From Mycobacterium sp. 1081908.1 (GTDB lineage: Bacteria > Actinomycetota > Actinomycetes > Mycobacteriales > Mycobacteriaceae): a stretch of DNA of 64,000 nt. Within the stretch, counting starts at the first letter, position 1. Every line of letters begins with the position of its first letter. A program made the position numbers and the translations under genes. The notes beneath the pieces were generated by a model. The model saw nothing but the letters and a program-made list of their open reading frames with translations. It ran no database searches and was not told where the DNA came from. The stretch is taken from the NCBI RefSeq assembly GCF_001673535.1, contig NZ_LZLY01000104.1, positions 62,001-126,000 on the forward strand, written 5' to 3'. Of the stretch, positions 1 through 7,276 are shown piece by piece.

Positions 1-371
1 ACCAACGCCAGTACGTGAACCCGATACCCGAGAGCGTGAGCAATGACGTCGTCGGCGACACGATGGACTGGGTGCTGACGCATCTCGACGAACCCCTGAC
101 CGTCGAGGGACTCGCCCGGCGCTCCGGCGTGAGTGTGAGAACCCTTCACCGGCAACTCGTTACGCGGACCGGAAGCAAGCCCCTCGACTGGCTGAACGGC
201 CAACGCGTACGCCGAGCCCAACAGCTCCTCGAAACCACCGACCTACCCATCGAGCGCATCGCCACAGACTGCGGCTTTGGCAGCGCCGCCACGCTGCGAC
301 GGCACTTCCGCGACACGCTCGCCACCACTCCGGACGCCTACCGCCGGACGTTCGGCACGGCAGTTCCCTGA
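1..371 (+). CDS. GlxA/AraC-family regulator, C-terminal part (5' end outside window)
   Basis: The reading frame is open to the left edge, so this is the 3' end of a longer gene; a GTG at 15 lies inside it. The visible residues form a complete AraC-type double helix-turn-helix: the first HTH covers VEGLARRSGVSVRTLHRQL and the second covers PIERIATDCGFGSAATLRRH, followed by the usual PDAYRRTF end. The 'QRQYV.P.PES' stretch at the left edge resembles the linker between the DJ-1/PfpI-like domain and the HTH in GlxA-type regulators. That domain assignment is inference because the N-terminal part is not visible. The family are DNA-binding transcription factors, usually controlling a neighbouring catabolic gene that would lie upstream of the window. 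Confidence 0.85.
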   Translation, partial: QRQYVNPIPESVSNDVVGDTMDWVLTHLDEPLTVEGLARRSGVSVRTLHRQLVTRTGSKPLDWLNGQRVRRAQQLLETTDLPIERIATDCGFGSAATLRRHFRDTLATTPDAYRRTFGTAVP

Positions 372-459
372 AATTCGGAAAAACGCCGGTAGAGGCACGC
401 CCGCAGCGATTTAATCAGTGTTTGGCGGGCATCGAGGTACAGGTGTGAGGAGGACCGAC

Positions 460-756
460 ATGGCCGAGGCAAGGCACCTTCGAACGCGTTGCGCTATCGG
501 GGCGTTCGCGCTCGCGTTGGCGGGATTGCCGGCGATCGCGATCGCGGCGCCGGCGATCAGCAGGGCCGACGATCCACCGCCGTGCGCGCCGGGGTGGGTG
601 TGGAGCGTCGATATGAACCAATGCGTGTTCTGGGTTCCGGCCGCGAATGGGCCCGGGGGACCGGGTGGCCCTGGCGGACCGGGCGGACCGGGTGGCCCCG
701 GCGGGCCCGGTTTACCGGGCAGCCCCGCCGGGCCGGGCGGTCCCGGCCGGCACTAG
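460..756 (+). CDS. Small exported Gly-Pro-rich protein
   Basis: A 98-aa protein starting at ATG 460, chosen because GAGGAGG lies about 7 bp upstream. Residues 1 to about 30 are a signal peptide (basic n-region, [18 protein letters not shown] core). A short Cys-containing segment follows ([17 protein letters not shown]), with two Cys that could form a disulphide, then a collagen-like tail of GGP/GPGG repeats ending in His. It is predicted to be exported or cell-wall associated. A longer protein with the same Gly-Pro-Gly composition lies at 2531-3136 on the other strand. Function is unknown; the repeats may mediate cell-surface or wall interactions, which is inference. Confidence 0.75.
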   Translation: MAEARHLRTRCAIGAFALALAGLPAIAIAAPAISRADDPPPCAPGWVWSVDMNQCVFWVPAANGPGGPGGPGGPGGPGGPGGPGLPGSPAGPGGPGRH

Positions 757-902
757 CCGGCCGGCGCTCGCGTGTGAGTCCTGGGCTTTTCTTGTGCATC
801 CGGGGCGGGAAAACAGCCGAAATTGCGCCCCCAGCACACACGTAAAGCCGTCAGGGCACACCGATGCCCGCCTGCGAGCTCGGGCATGTCCATACTGGGC
901 CG

Positions 903-1547
903 ATGACGTCAGCTCAGCGCCGCGGGCTCAACAACGCGGTCACCCGGATGTGGAGTTTCCTCGCTCCGGCCTACGACCTCCCCTTTCTGCAGCGGTGGGT
1001 GTACCGTCCGCCCCACGACGAGGTGATCGCGCAGCTGCGCGCCCACAACTGTCGCAAGATCGTCGATGTCGCCTGCGGCACAGGCATTCTCAGCGATCGA
1101 ATCGAGCGTGAACTGCATCCCGACGAGATCTACGGTGTCGACATGTCCGACGGCATGCTCGCCCAGGCGCGTGCCCGGTCCGACCGGGTGCAGTGGCGGC
1201 GCGGCCCGGCCGAGCAGCTGCCCTTTGCCGACGGTGCGCTCGACGCCGTCGTGACCACCTCGGCGTTTCACTTCTTCGACCAGCCGGCGGCGCTGCGGGA
1301 ATTCCATCGCGTGCTGGCCCCCGGCGGTCTGGTGGCCGTCTCGGCCTTGAGCACTCGGCAACCGATGCTGCAGTCGGCCGCGACCAATCGGTGGAAACCG
1401 CAGCACAATGCGTCGCCGGGCGAGATGCGAAGCTTGTTCGAAGACGCCGGGTTCACGATCAGCGATCAGCACCGCATTCCGCGACCGGTTTGGACGCGGA
1501 TCGTTTCGGACCTGATCACCGTCGGCACCAAGAGCCAACCCCGATGA
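903..1547 (+). CDS. Class I SAM-dependent methyltransferase
   Basis: A 214-aa protein of the UbiE/Methyltransf_11 type. Motif I is VDVACGTGILSDRI, the acidic end of strand 2 is YGVDMSDGML, and motif II/III regions are LPFADGALDAVVTTSAFHFF and ALREFHRVLAPGGLVAVS. These place SAM binding in the N-terminal two thirds. The start at ATG 903 removes an atypical 13-residue extension and begins just before the conserved region. The substrate is not evident. Its stop codon overlaps the ATG of the downstream LLM oxidoreductase (ATGA, 1544-1547), so the two are probably translationally coupled and may act on the same small lipophilic molecule. Confidence 0.85.
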   Translation: MTSAQRRGLNNAVTRMWSFLAPAYDLPFLQRWVYRPPHDEVIAQLRAHNCRKIVDVACGTGILSDRIERELHPDEIYGVDMSDGMLAQARARSDRVQWRRGPAEQLPFADGALDAVVTTSAFHFFDQPAALREFHRVLAPGGLVAVSALSTRQPMLQSAATNRWKPQHNASPGEMRSLFEDAGFTISDQHRIPRPVWTRIVSDLITVGTKSQPR

Positions 1548-2464
1548 AGTTCGCCTTCCCGCTGCCGCACATGCTGCGCCTCAAGGCGATCACCCAGCCC
1601 TGGGAAGCCGGCGTCTCCGGCGCCGATCAGACCCGGACGGCCAAGCGCGCCGAAGCGCTGGGCTACGACATGATCGCGATCCCCGAGCATTTCGTCATCC
1701 CCACCGACCACGTGGAACTGTCGGGCCCGCATTACCTTTCCTCGACCGTCGCGCAGGCCTACATCGCGGGCGCCACCGACAAGATCCGGCTGAACTCGTG
1801 TGTCACGATACTGCCGCTGCAGCATCCGATCGTGCTCGCCAAGGCGCTCGCGACGGCCGACTGGATGAGCGGCGGACGCATGATGGTGACGTTCGGAATC
1901 GGTTGGCTGGAACGCGAATTCGACCTCCTCGGAGTGCCCTTCCGCGAACGCGGCCGCGTCGCCGACGAATATCTCGAGGCGATCATCGAGCTGTGGACCA
2001 GTGACGCGCCCCGCTTCGAGGGCAATTACGTGTCGTTCCGGGACATGGCGTTCGAGCCCAAACCCGTTCAGAAACCGCACCTTCCGGTGTGGATCGGAGG
2101 CGACGCCGATGCCGCGCTGAAGCGCGCCGCGCGATTCGCCTCCGGTTGGTGGCCGTTCTTGACCCCGCCGGAAAAGATCGCCGAGCGGGTCGAGTTCATC
2201 AAGAGTCAACCCGCTTACGACGGTCGCCCGTTCGAGGTCATGCATGGGCTGGGTACGACGCGTGTCGGTGAGGGACACCGCGTCGTCAAGGACCCCGATT
2301 CCCGACCCGGGGGCGGCGCGCAGGAGATCGTCGACCGGCTGAATTGGCTCGCCGAGCAGGGCGTGACCTACAGCGCGGTGCCCGTTCCCCCGGTCCGCGG
2401 CGTCGACGAGTACCTCGACTACGCCCAGTGGGTCATCGAGGAGATCAAACCCAAAGTCGCCTGA
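1544..2464 (+). CDS. LLM-class F420-dependent oxidoreductase
   Basis: A 306-aa luciferase-like TIM-barrel protein. It shows the family layout: an N-terminal strand with PEHF, the central GRMMVTFGIGWLEREFDLLGVPFRERGRVADEYLEAI block that is very typical of the F420-dependent TIGR03619-type subgroup, then PVWIGG and a FASGWWPF segment. These enzymes use deazaflavin F420 (sometimes FMN) for hydride transfer; the substrate cannot be read from the sequence. It overlaps the upstream methyltransferase by 4 bp (ATGA), so expression is coupled. It is the first of five LLM enzymes in the window. It converges with the Gly-Pro-rich gene at 2531. Confidence 0.88.
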   Translation: MKFAFPLPHMLRLKAITQPWEAGVSGADQTRTAKRAEALGYDMIAIPEHFVIPTDHVELSGPHYLSSTVAQAYIAGATDKIRLNSCVTILPLQHPIVLAKALATADWMSGGRMMVTFGIGWLEREFDLLGVPFRERGRVADEYLEAIIELWTSDAPRFEGNYVSFRDMAFEPKPVQKPHLPVWIGGDADAALKRAARFASGWWPFLTPPEKIAERVEFIKSQPAYDGRPFEVMHGLGTTRVGEGHRVVKDPDSRPGGGAQEIVDRLNWLAEQGVTYSAVPVPPVRGVDEYLDYAQWVIEEIKPKVA

Positions 2465-2485
2465 GCGCAACCGAACCCGCCGATG

Positions 2486-2509
2486 CCCGCCCCACCGACC
2501 GGCGGGGCG
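2486..2509. terminator. GC-rich hairpin between convergent genes
   Basis: CCGCCCC at 2486-2492 pairs with GGGGCGG at 2503-2509 around a 10-nt loop. It lies between the stop of the LLM gene (2464) and the stop of the convergent Gly-Pro-rich gene (2531). There is no U-tract, which is common for mycobacterial terminators. Calling it a bidirectional terminator is inference from position and dyad. Confidence 0.4.
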
Positions 2510-2530
2510 GACATCGCGCGGGGTCACCTG

Positions 2531-3136
2531 TTACAGCGGAATCCAGACCCCGAAGAACCAGAACCCCCACTGGTTGAAGCCGGGGTCCCACACGGGTGTT
2601 TCGTTGTAGCCGTAGTAGTTGATGGGGCCGTATCCCCACGGCGCGCCGGGGGGAGGAAGTGGCCTATCCCATGCCGGCCGCGGTGGTGCACCGTATCCCC
2701 AAGGGCCGGGGCCGTCGCCCCACGGGGCGCCGTGGAAGTAGCCGCGCTGGGGATCGCCATGCCAGGGGCCACCCGGTCCGCCCGGCCCGCCCGGTCCGCC
2801 CGGTCCGCCCGGTCCGCCGGGATGGTCGGGCGGGGGTCCACCCGGACCGCCGGGCCCGCCGGGACCGCCGGGTCCACCGGGGTGACCGGGTCCGCCCGGA
2901 GGCCCACCAGGATTGCCGGGGCCACCCGGTCCGCCCGGGCCACCCGGGCCACCCGGTCCGCCCGGATCATTCGGTCCGGCCGGGCGGTGATCCCCCGGAG
3001 CCGGTCCACCGTGGCTACCGCCGGGACCCGGCGGCTGTCCCGGTGCGGCGAACGCCGAACCGGCACCGATGCCCAACGCAGCGGCGCCAAGGGCGCCGAC
3101 GATCGTTCCCCCCGCAATAAATTGCTTCAGTTTCAT
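2531..3136 (-). CDS. Exported Gly-Pro-rich protein with collagen-like repeats
   Basis: A 201-aa protein starting at ATG 3136, with GAAGGA as ribosome site a few bases upstream. Residues 1 to about 31 are a signal peptide (MKLKQF, then AGGTIVGALGAAALGIGAG, cleavage near AFA/AP). The middle is a run of GGP/PGG tripeptide-like repeats, roughly residues 35-125. The C-terminal 75 residues are rich in Trp, Tyr, Gly and Pro (YFHGAPWGDGPGPWGYG, YNETPVW, GFNQWGFWFFGVW). Aromatic Gly-Pro tails of this kind occur in many mycobacterial exported proteins of unknown role. Surface or wall localisation is inferred. The repeat DNA is low complexity and could be length-variable between strains. Confidence 0.75.
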   Translation of the reverse strand: MKLKQFIAGGTIVGALGAAALGIGAGSAFAAPGQPPGPGGSHGGPAPGDHRPAGPNDPGGPGGPGGPGGPGGPGNPGGPPGGPGHPGGPGGPGGPGGPGGPPPDHPGGPGGPGGPGGPGGPGGPWHGDPQRGYFHGAPWGDGPGPWGYGAPPRPAWDRPLPPPGAPWGYGPINYYGYNETPVWDPGFNQWGFWFFGVWIPL

Positions 3137-3266
3137 TAGTCCTTCACCTATCCAAAAGTGAGTTCTAGAACCCCCCGACAACCCCCACGCTAGATAGTCC
3201 GTCTATGGATCCGCTGTGAGTGACCCAAGGGGAACTTCTGGCCGACGCCCCGGCGAAAACGGCGCC

Positions 3267-3305
3267 CAAGGCAAGGCTGGTCTACGTTTGGCAAGGCTAT
3301 ATTTG
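3267..3305 (+). promoter_or_regulatory. Two IdeR/MntR-box-like sequences before the VIT transporter
   Basis: GGCAAGGCT occurs twice, starting at 3270 and 3290, so the copies lie on the same DNA face. Set against the mycobacterial iron-box consensus TTAGGTTAGGCTAACCTAA, the 19-mers at 3267-3285 and 3287-3305 each match at about 11 positions, with the AGGCT core intact. They lie 38-76 bp before the preferred GTG start of a probable Fe/Mn transporter. Metal-responsive control is inference; the flanks are poor matches. Confidence 0.35.
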
Positions 3306-3342
3306 CTGTTCGGACGTGGTTTTGCTGTATATCGTTGCGGAC

Positions 3343-4056
3343 GTGTCAACTACCTCCCATCCCGCCGAACCCCATGTGGGCTCGGTGTCGTCCAAGCTGA
3401 ACTGGCTGCGCGCCGGCGTCCTGGGCGCCAACGACGGCATCGTGTCCACCGCCGGCATCGTCGTCGGCGTCGCGGCGGCCACCGCGCAACGCGGCCCGAT
3501 CCTGACCGCCGGAATCGCCGGGCTGGCCGCGGGGGCCGTGTCGATGGCGTTGGGCGAATACGTCTCGGTCAGCACCCAGCGCGACACCGAGCAGGCGCTG
3601 TTGACCAAGGAAATGCAGGAGTTGCAAGACGATCCGGCGGCCGAATTGGACGAGCTTGCCGAGCTTTACGAAGCCAAGGGTCTGTCACCGGCAACCGCGC
3701 GAACCGTGGCCGAGGAGCTCACCGATCACAATCCCTTCGTCGCCCACGCCGAGGTCGAACTGGGTATCGATCCGGAGGAGCTGACCAATCCGTGGCAGGC
3801 GGCGCTGTCCTCGGCGCTGTCGTTCACGGTGGGCGCGTTGTTGCCGTTGATCGTGATCCTGGCGCCGCCGGCGGCATGGCGAATCCCGGCCACCGTCGTC
3901 GCGGTGCTGCTGGCCCTGGTGATCACCGGGGCGGTATCGGCGGGACTGGGCGGTGCGCCGCAGGGCCGGGCGGTGGCCCGCAACGTCATCGGCGGCGGGC
4001 TCGCCTTGGCGGTCACCTACGCGATCGGACACTTGGTGGGCGCCGCGATCGCGTGA
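3343..4056 (+). CDS. VIT1/CCC1-family Fe2+/Mn2+ transporter
   Basis: A 237-aa membrane protein, length typical of the family, which exports or sequesters Fe2+ and Mn2+. The signature LRAGVLGANDGIVSTAGIVVGVAAA is the first membrane segment; GLAAGAVSMALGEYVSVSTQ follows. Next comes the soluble acidic helical hairpin (about residues 85-145, many Glu/Asp) that binds metals in VIT proteins, then three C-terminal membrane segments. GTG 3343 is preferred over GTG 3220 because the family homology begins just after it, and because the intervening 41 codons would run across two iron-box-like sequences and encode an atypical peptide. Iron or manganese efflux is the likely role. Confidence 0.85.
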   Translation: MSTTSHPAEPHVGSVSSKLNWLRAGVLGANDGIVSTAGIVVGVAAATAQRGPILTAGIAGLAAGAVSMALGEYVSVSTQRDTEQALLTKEMQELQDDPAAELDELAELYEAKGLSPATARTVAEELTDHNPFVAHAEVELGIDPEELTNPWQAALSSALSFTVGALLPLIVILAPPAAWRIPATVVAVLLALVITGAVSAGLGGAPQGRAVARNVIGGGLALAVTYAIGHLVGAAIA

Positions 4057-4144
4057 TCATCTCGGCGGCGGCCGCCACGCGCCGGGACTGGAAACAGAAA
4101 CTGTAATATCAACAGTTGCCGTCCTGACCAGAAAGAGCCGTGCA

Positions 4145-4975
4145 TTGACCGAAACGAAGATCGCGCCGGATGACGCTGAATCAGCCGCGCAGGAGCCATA
4201 TTTTCGACGCGACAAAAACCGTTTCGTGCCAAATCAATTCGCGCGCGGTGGATGGGGTCCGTCCATCAGCGGCCACGTCGTCGGCGGCCTCCTCGGCTGG
4301 GCCGTCGAACGCGCGGTCGACGACCCGGAATTCCAGCCCGCGCGGCTGACCGTCGACCTGCCCGCGCCGACCGCACTGGAACCGATCGAGGTGCACACAC
4401 AGGTGCACCACGACCGTCGGCGATTGCGGCTCGTCGAGGCCGTCCTCACGCAGGGCGGCGCCCCCGTCGCACGCGCGAGCGCGCTGTTTCTGCGGCGCGG
4501 ACCACAACCCGACGGGCACGTGTGGTCACCGCCGGTGCAGATGCCGCCGCTACCCATCGACGACGGCCCCGCGCCGTCGCTGTTCATGCGGACCTACGGC
4601 TGGGGCACCGAGATTCAGAATCCCGATCCCGAATGGACCAACATCGGTGGCGCGAAATACACCTGGCTGCATGACACGCATTCGCTGATCGACGGCGAAC
4701 CGCTCAGCCCGTTCACCCGCGCCGCGATGTCCGGCGACATCACGGCCTCGCTCGCCAATTGGGGCACAAACGGTTTGCAGTTCATCAACGTCGACTACAC
4801 CCTCACGCTCAGCCGGTTGCCGGAAGGGGCCCACATCGGCCTGGGCTCGCTCACCCATTACAGCGACGACGGCGTCGCCACCGGCTCGGCCGTCCTGGTG
4901 GACCGCAAGGGCCCGATCGGCAGCGCCGTGTCGGTCGCGATCGCACACTCCGGGTTCAAGCCGCCGACGGGATGA
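4145..4975 (+). CDS. TesB-like thioesterase (hot-dog fold) family protein
   Basis: A 276-aa protein read from TTG 4145, with AGAAAGAG upstream. It resembles the double hot-dog acyl-CoA thioesterase family: an N-terminal segment FARGGWGPSISGHVVGGLLGWAVE, then PARLTVDLPAPTALEPIEVHTQVHHDRRRLRLVEA, and a C-terminal second half. It would hydrolyse an acyl-CoA thioester. Its last bases overlap the ATG of an acyl-CoA synthetase (ATGA at 4972-4975), so a CoA-ligase/thioesterase pair acting on one acyl substrate is likely. A truncated paralogue of its N-terminus is found at 15579-15695. The start is uncertain because it is a TTG, but the paralogue begins at the equivalent codon (a GTG). Confidence 0.75.
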   Translation: MTETKIAPDDAESAAQEPYFRRDKNRFVPNQFARGGWGPSISGHVVGGLLGWAVERAVDDPEFQPARLTVDLPAPTALEPIEVHTQVHHDRRRLRLVEAVLTQGGAPVARASALFLRRGPQPDGHVWSPPVQMPPLPIDDGPAPSLFMRTYGWGTEIQNPDPEWTNIGGAKYTWLHDTHSLIDGEPLSPFTRAAMSGDITASLANWGTNGLQFINVDYTLTLSRLPEGAHIGLGSLTHYSDDGVATGSAVLVDRKGPIGSAVSVAIAHSGFKPPTG

Positions 4976-6531
4976 CGGACGTCACCTATTGGCAGCTGAT
5001 CGTCGACGCTGCGCGCCGGGGATCCGATCGGTCGCTGCTCGCCGACGAGTACGGACGCAGCCTCACGGCACGCGAGATCCATGACGCGGCGTGCGTGACG
5101 GCCGCCGCGTTGGCCGGACGGGGGATAGGCGCGGGAACCGTGGTGTCGTGGCAGCTGCCGACGACGCTCGAAACCGTGGTCGTCATGGCGGCGCTGGCCC
5201 GGCTCGGTGCGGTCCAAAACCCGATCATCCCGATACTTCGTGAGCACGAGGTCGGCTTCATCACCGCGCAGCTGTCATCGGAATTCCTTGTGGTACCCGA
5301 GTTTTGGCACGGATTCGACTACGGGGGGCTGGCGCGGGCCCTCGCCGCCGACCGGGGCTTCCAGGTCATCACCGTTGACCTGGCGACACCGCCGGCGGCC
5401 GGCGAGCTTCGGCTGGCCGTGGCGAGCGCCGATTCCCTCGGGCCGGCGCCTGCGCCTTTCGGCGGCACGCGATGGATCTACTACTCGTCGGGGACCACCG
5501 CGGCCCCCAAGGGGATTCGTCATACCGACGCATCGGTGATGGCGCCCGCCGCGGGACTGGCGGAAAGGATGGGAATCACCAGCAGCGACGTGGATCCCGT
5601 CGCCTTTCCCTTCGCGCACATCGGCGGTGCCGTGATGCTGGCCGCCGCGCTGTCGACCGGCATGCGGTTAGCGCTGTTCGAGGTGTTCGACCCCGCCACC
5701 ACGCCGCTGTCCATCGCCGCGCACAACCCGACATTCCTGGGCATGGCGACCCCGTTCTTCCTGGCGTTCCTCGAGGCCCAGCGCAACCACGGCGACCGGC
5801 CGCTGTACCCCTTCGTGCGAGGCTGCCTGGCCGGCGGCGCGCCGATCACCGCCGAACTGGGACACCAGGTCCGGGACACGTTCGGGGTGCCCGGCATCGC
5901 GAACGCGTGGGGACTCACCGAATTTCCGGTGGCGACCTCGCCGCCACTGGCGGGGACGCCGGAGGTGCTCGACCACACCGTCGGCGCGCCGGGACCGGGT
6001 GTCAGCGTCCGCGTGGTCGACGACCGGGAAACCGAACTGCCCGCGGGCCGAGAGGGTGAGCTACGGCTCAAGGGACCGCAATGCTTTCTCGGCTACGCGG
6101 ACGCCACGCTCGACACCGATGCGTTCGACGTCGACGGGTGGCTGCGCACAGGCGATCTCGGGCTGATCGACGCCGACGGCAACGTCCGCGTCACGGGCCG
6201 GATCAAGGATGCCATCATCCGCAACGCGGAGAACGTTTCGGCCCTGGAGGTCGAAAACGCGCTGGCCACCCATCCCGCCGTCGCCGACGTCGCGGTCATC
6301 GGAGTGCCCGACCCGCGCACCGGCGAGCGCGTCTGCGCCGTGGTGGTACCCACCGCAAATGACGACGTGTCGTTGGAATCCCTGGTGCGGCACTGCCATT
6401 CGCAAGGGTTGAGCCGCTACAAGCACCCCGAGCGCCTGGTGATCGTCGATGCGCTGCCGCGCAATCAATTCGGCAAGGTGATCAAGAAAGAGCTGCGCGA
6501 GGCTTTGGCCACCGGTCGTCTACGAAGCTGA
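4972..6531 (+). CDS. Class I adenylate-forming acyl-CoA synthetase
   Basis: A 519-aa ANL-superfamily enzyme that activates a carboxylic acid with ATP and transfers it to CoA. The P-loop-like A3 motif is YYSSGTTAAPKGI. The A5 region is ANAWGLTEFP, the A7 motif is WLRTGDLGLID, and A8 is GRIKDAIIRNAENVSALEVE. The catalytic A10 Lys lies in RNQFGKVIKKEL near the C-terminus. The gene overlaps the upstream thioesterase by 4 bp. It is of the FadD type, but the substrate is unknown. The stop codon forms the first bases of a perfect 20-bp palindrome at 6529-6548. Confidence 0.9.
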   Translation: MTDVTYWQLIVDAARRGSDRSLLADEYGRSLTAREIHDAACVTAAALAGRGIGAGTVVSWQLPTTLETVVVMAALARLGAVQNPIIPILREHEVGFITAQLSSEFLVVPEFWHGFDYGGLARALAADRGFQVITVDLATPPAAGELRLAVASADSLGPAPAPFGGTRWIYYSSGTTAAPKGIRHTDASVMAPAAGLAERMGITSSDVDPVAFPFAHIGGAVMLAAALSTGMRLALFEVFDPATTPLSIAAHNPTFLGMATPFFLAFLEAQRNHGDRPLYPFVRGCLAGGAPITAELGHQVRDTFGVPGIANAWGLTEFPVATSPPLAGTPEVLDHTVGAPGPGVSVRVVDDRETELPAGREGELRLKGPQCFLGYADATLDTDAFDVDGWLRTGDLGLIDADGNVRVTGRIKDAIIRNAENVSALEVENALATHPAVADVAVIGVPDPRTGERVCAVVVPTANDDVSLESLVRHCHSQGLSRYKHPERLVIVDALPRNQFGKVIKKELREALATGRLRS

Positions 6532-6548
6532 TAGCGCATGCGCTATCA
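6529..6548. repeat. Perfect 20-bp palindrome, also found at 63494
   Basis: TGATAGCGCATGCGCTATCA reads identically on both strands. It begins with the stop codon of the acyl-CoA synthetase and lies before the end of the convergent DinB-fold gene. A second copy with one mismatch occurs at 63494-63513. In both places it is followed by AAATT and, a few bases later, GAGTC. It could be a terminator hairpin here, an operator for a TetR-type dimer, or a dispersed small repeat. Confidence 0.7.
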
Positions 6549-6563
6549 AATTTTCGAGTCGGT

Positions 6564-7184
6564 TCACAACCCCTTGGGCGCGTCGCGGACCGCTTGCACC
6601 GCCGCCGCTTCGCCGTCGAACTCGACCCGCGCCTCGCGCCCGACGGCGAACAACAGCAGCTCCTCGGGCGGACCGGTCACCGCGACCGCCGGGCCGGAGC
6701 CCGCCGTCAGCACCGTCTTGCCCCCCGGCGTGCGCAGCGCGACCCGGCCCGGGACCTTCCCGAGCGTGACCCGGGCCATCAGCGACAGCGTGCGGCGCAG
6801 CGCCCGGCACATCCCCTGTTCCAGCACGCGGGGCTCCCAGGCCGGCTGCGCGCGTCGCACGTCCTCGTGGTGGATGAACATCTCGGCGACGTTGGCCACC
6901 GGATCGAGCAAGATGAACGGCGAGTAGACCGGCGGGCCGGACGCGATCTTGTTCACCAGCTCATCCCAGTCGTTCTTCGCGGCCACCTCGTCCTGCACCT
7001 TGGCGGTATGGGCGGCGAAGAACGGGATCATGATGCCCGGCGCGGCGTCGGGCCGGTACTCCCGGATAACCAGGTGCGCGGCCAGGTCTCGCGTCGTCCA
7101 GCCTTCACACAAGGTGGGCGCGTCGGGGCCGACGGCCCGCATCGTCTCGACGAGGGCGGCGCGTTCGCGTTGAGCAACGGACAT
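6564..7184 (-). CDS. DinB/mycothiol-dependent maleylpyruvate isomerase-like protein (TIGR03085 type)
   Basis: A 206-aa protein of the DinB four-helix fold used by actinobacterial metal- and mycothiol-binding proteins. The N-terminus has LCEGWTTRDLAAHLVIREYRPD, the conserved first metal-ligand His helix, and FIHHEDVRRAQPAW supplies the second conserved His pair. The C-terminal domain (about residues 135-206) is the SCP2-like region seen in this subgroup. A role in mycothiol-linked detoxification is inferred from the family and not shown. It is divergent from htpG with about 90 bp between the two starts. Confidence 0.8.
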   Translation of the reverse strand: MSVAQRERAALVETMRAVGPDAPTLCEGWTTRDLAAHLVIREYRPDAAPGIMIPFFAAHTAKVQDEVAAKNDWDELVNKIASGPPVYSPFILLDPVANVAEMFIHHEDVRRAQPAWEPRVLEQGMCRALRRTLSLMARVTLGKVPGRVALRTPGGKTVLTAGSGPAVAVTGPPEELLLFAVGREARVEFDGEAAAVQAVRDAPKGL

Positions 7185-7276
7185 GGGTTCAGGGTAGGGC
7201 CAGCCCGTGGGCGCGGACCATCCGCATCTCGGTAAATTTGCAGCGTCGTGTCCGGAAGGAAAGTGCAGGGAATGTC

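Noticed and set aside
650..2990. Short tandem repeats that could suggest a CRISPR array (650-750 and 2770-2990)
   Set aside because: The periods are 9 bp or less with no unique spacers, and they translate to Gly-Gly-Pro repeats in frame with signal-peptide proteins.
3220..3342. Upstream GTG 3220 as the start of the VIT transporter
   Set aside because: The 41 extra codons are not VIT-like, contain two iron-box-like repeats and would put a non-membrane Cys pair before the first helix. GTG 3343 fits the family start better.
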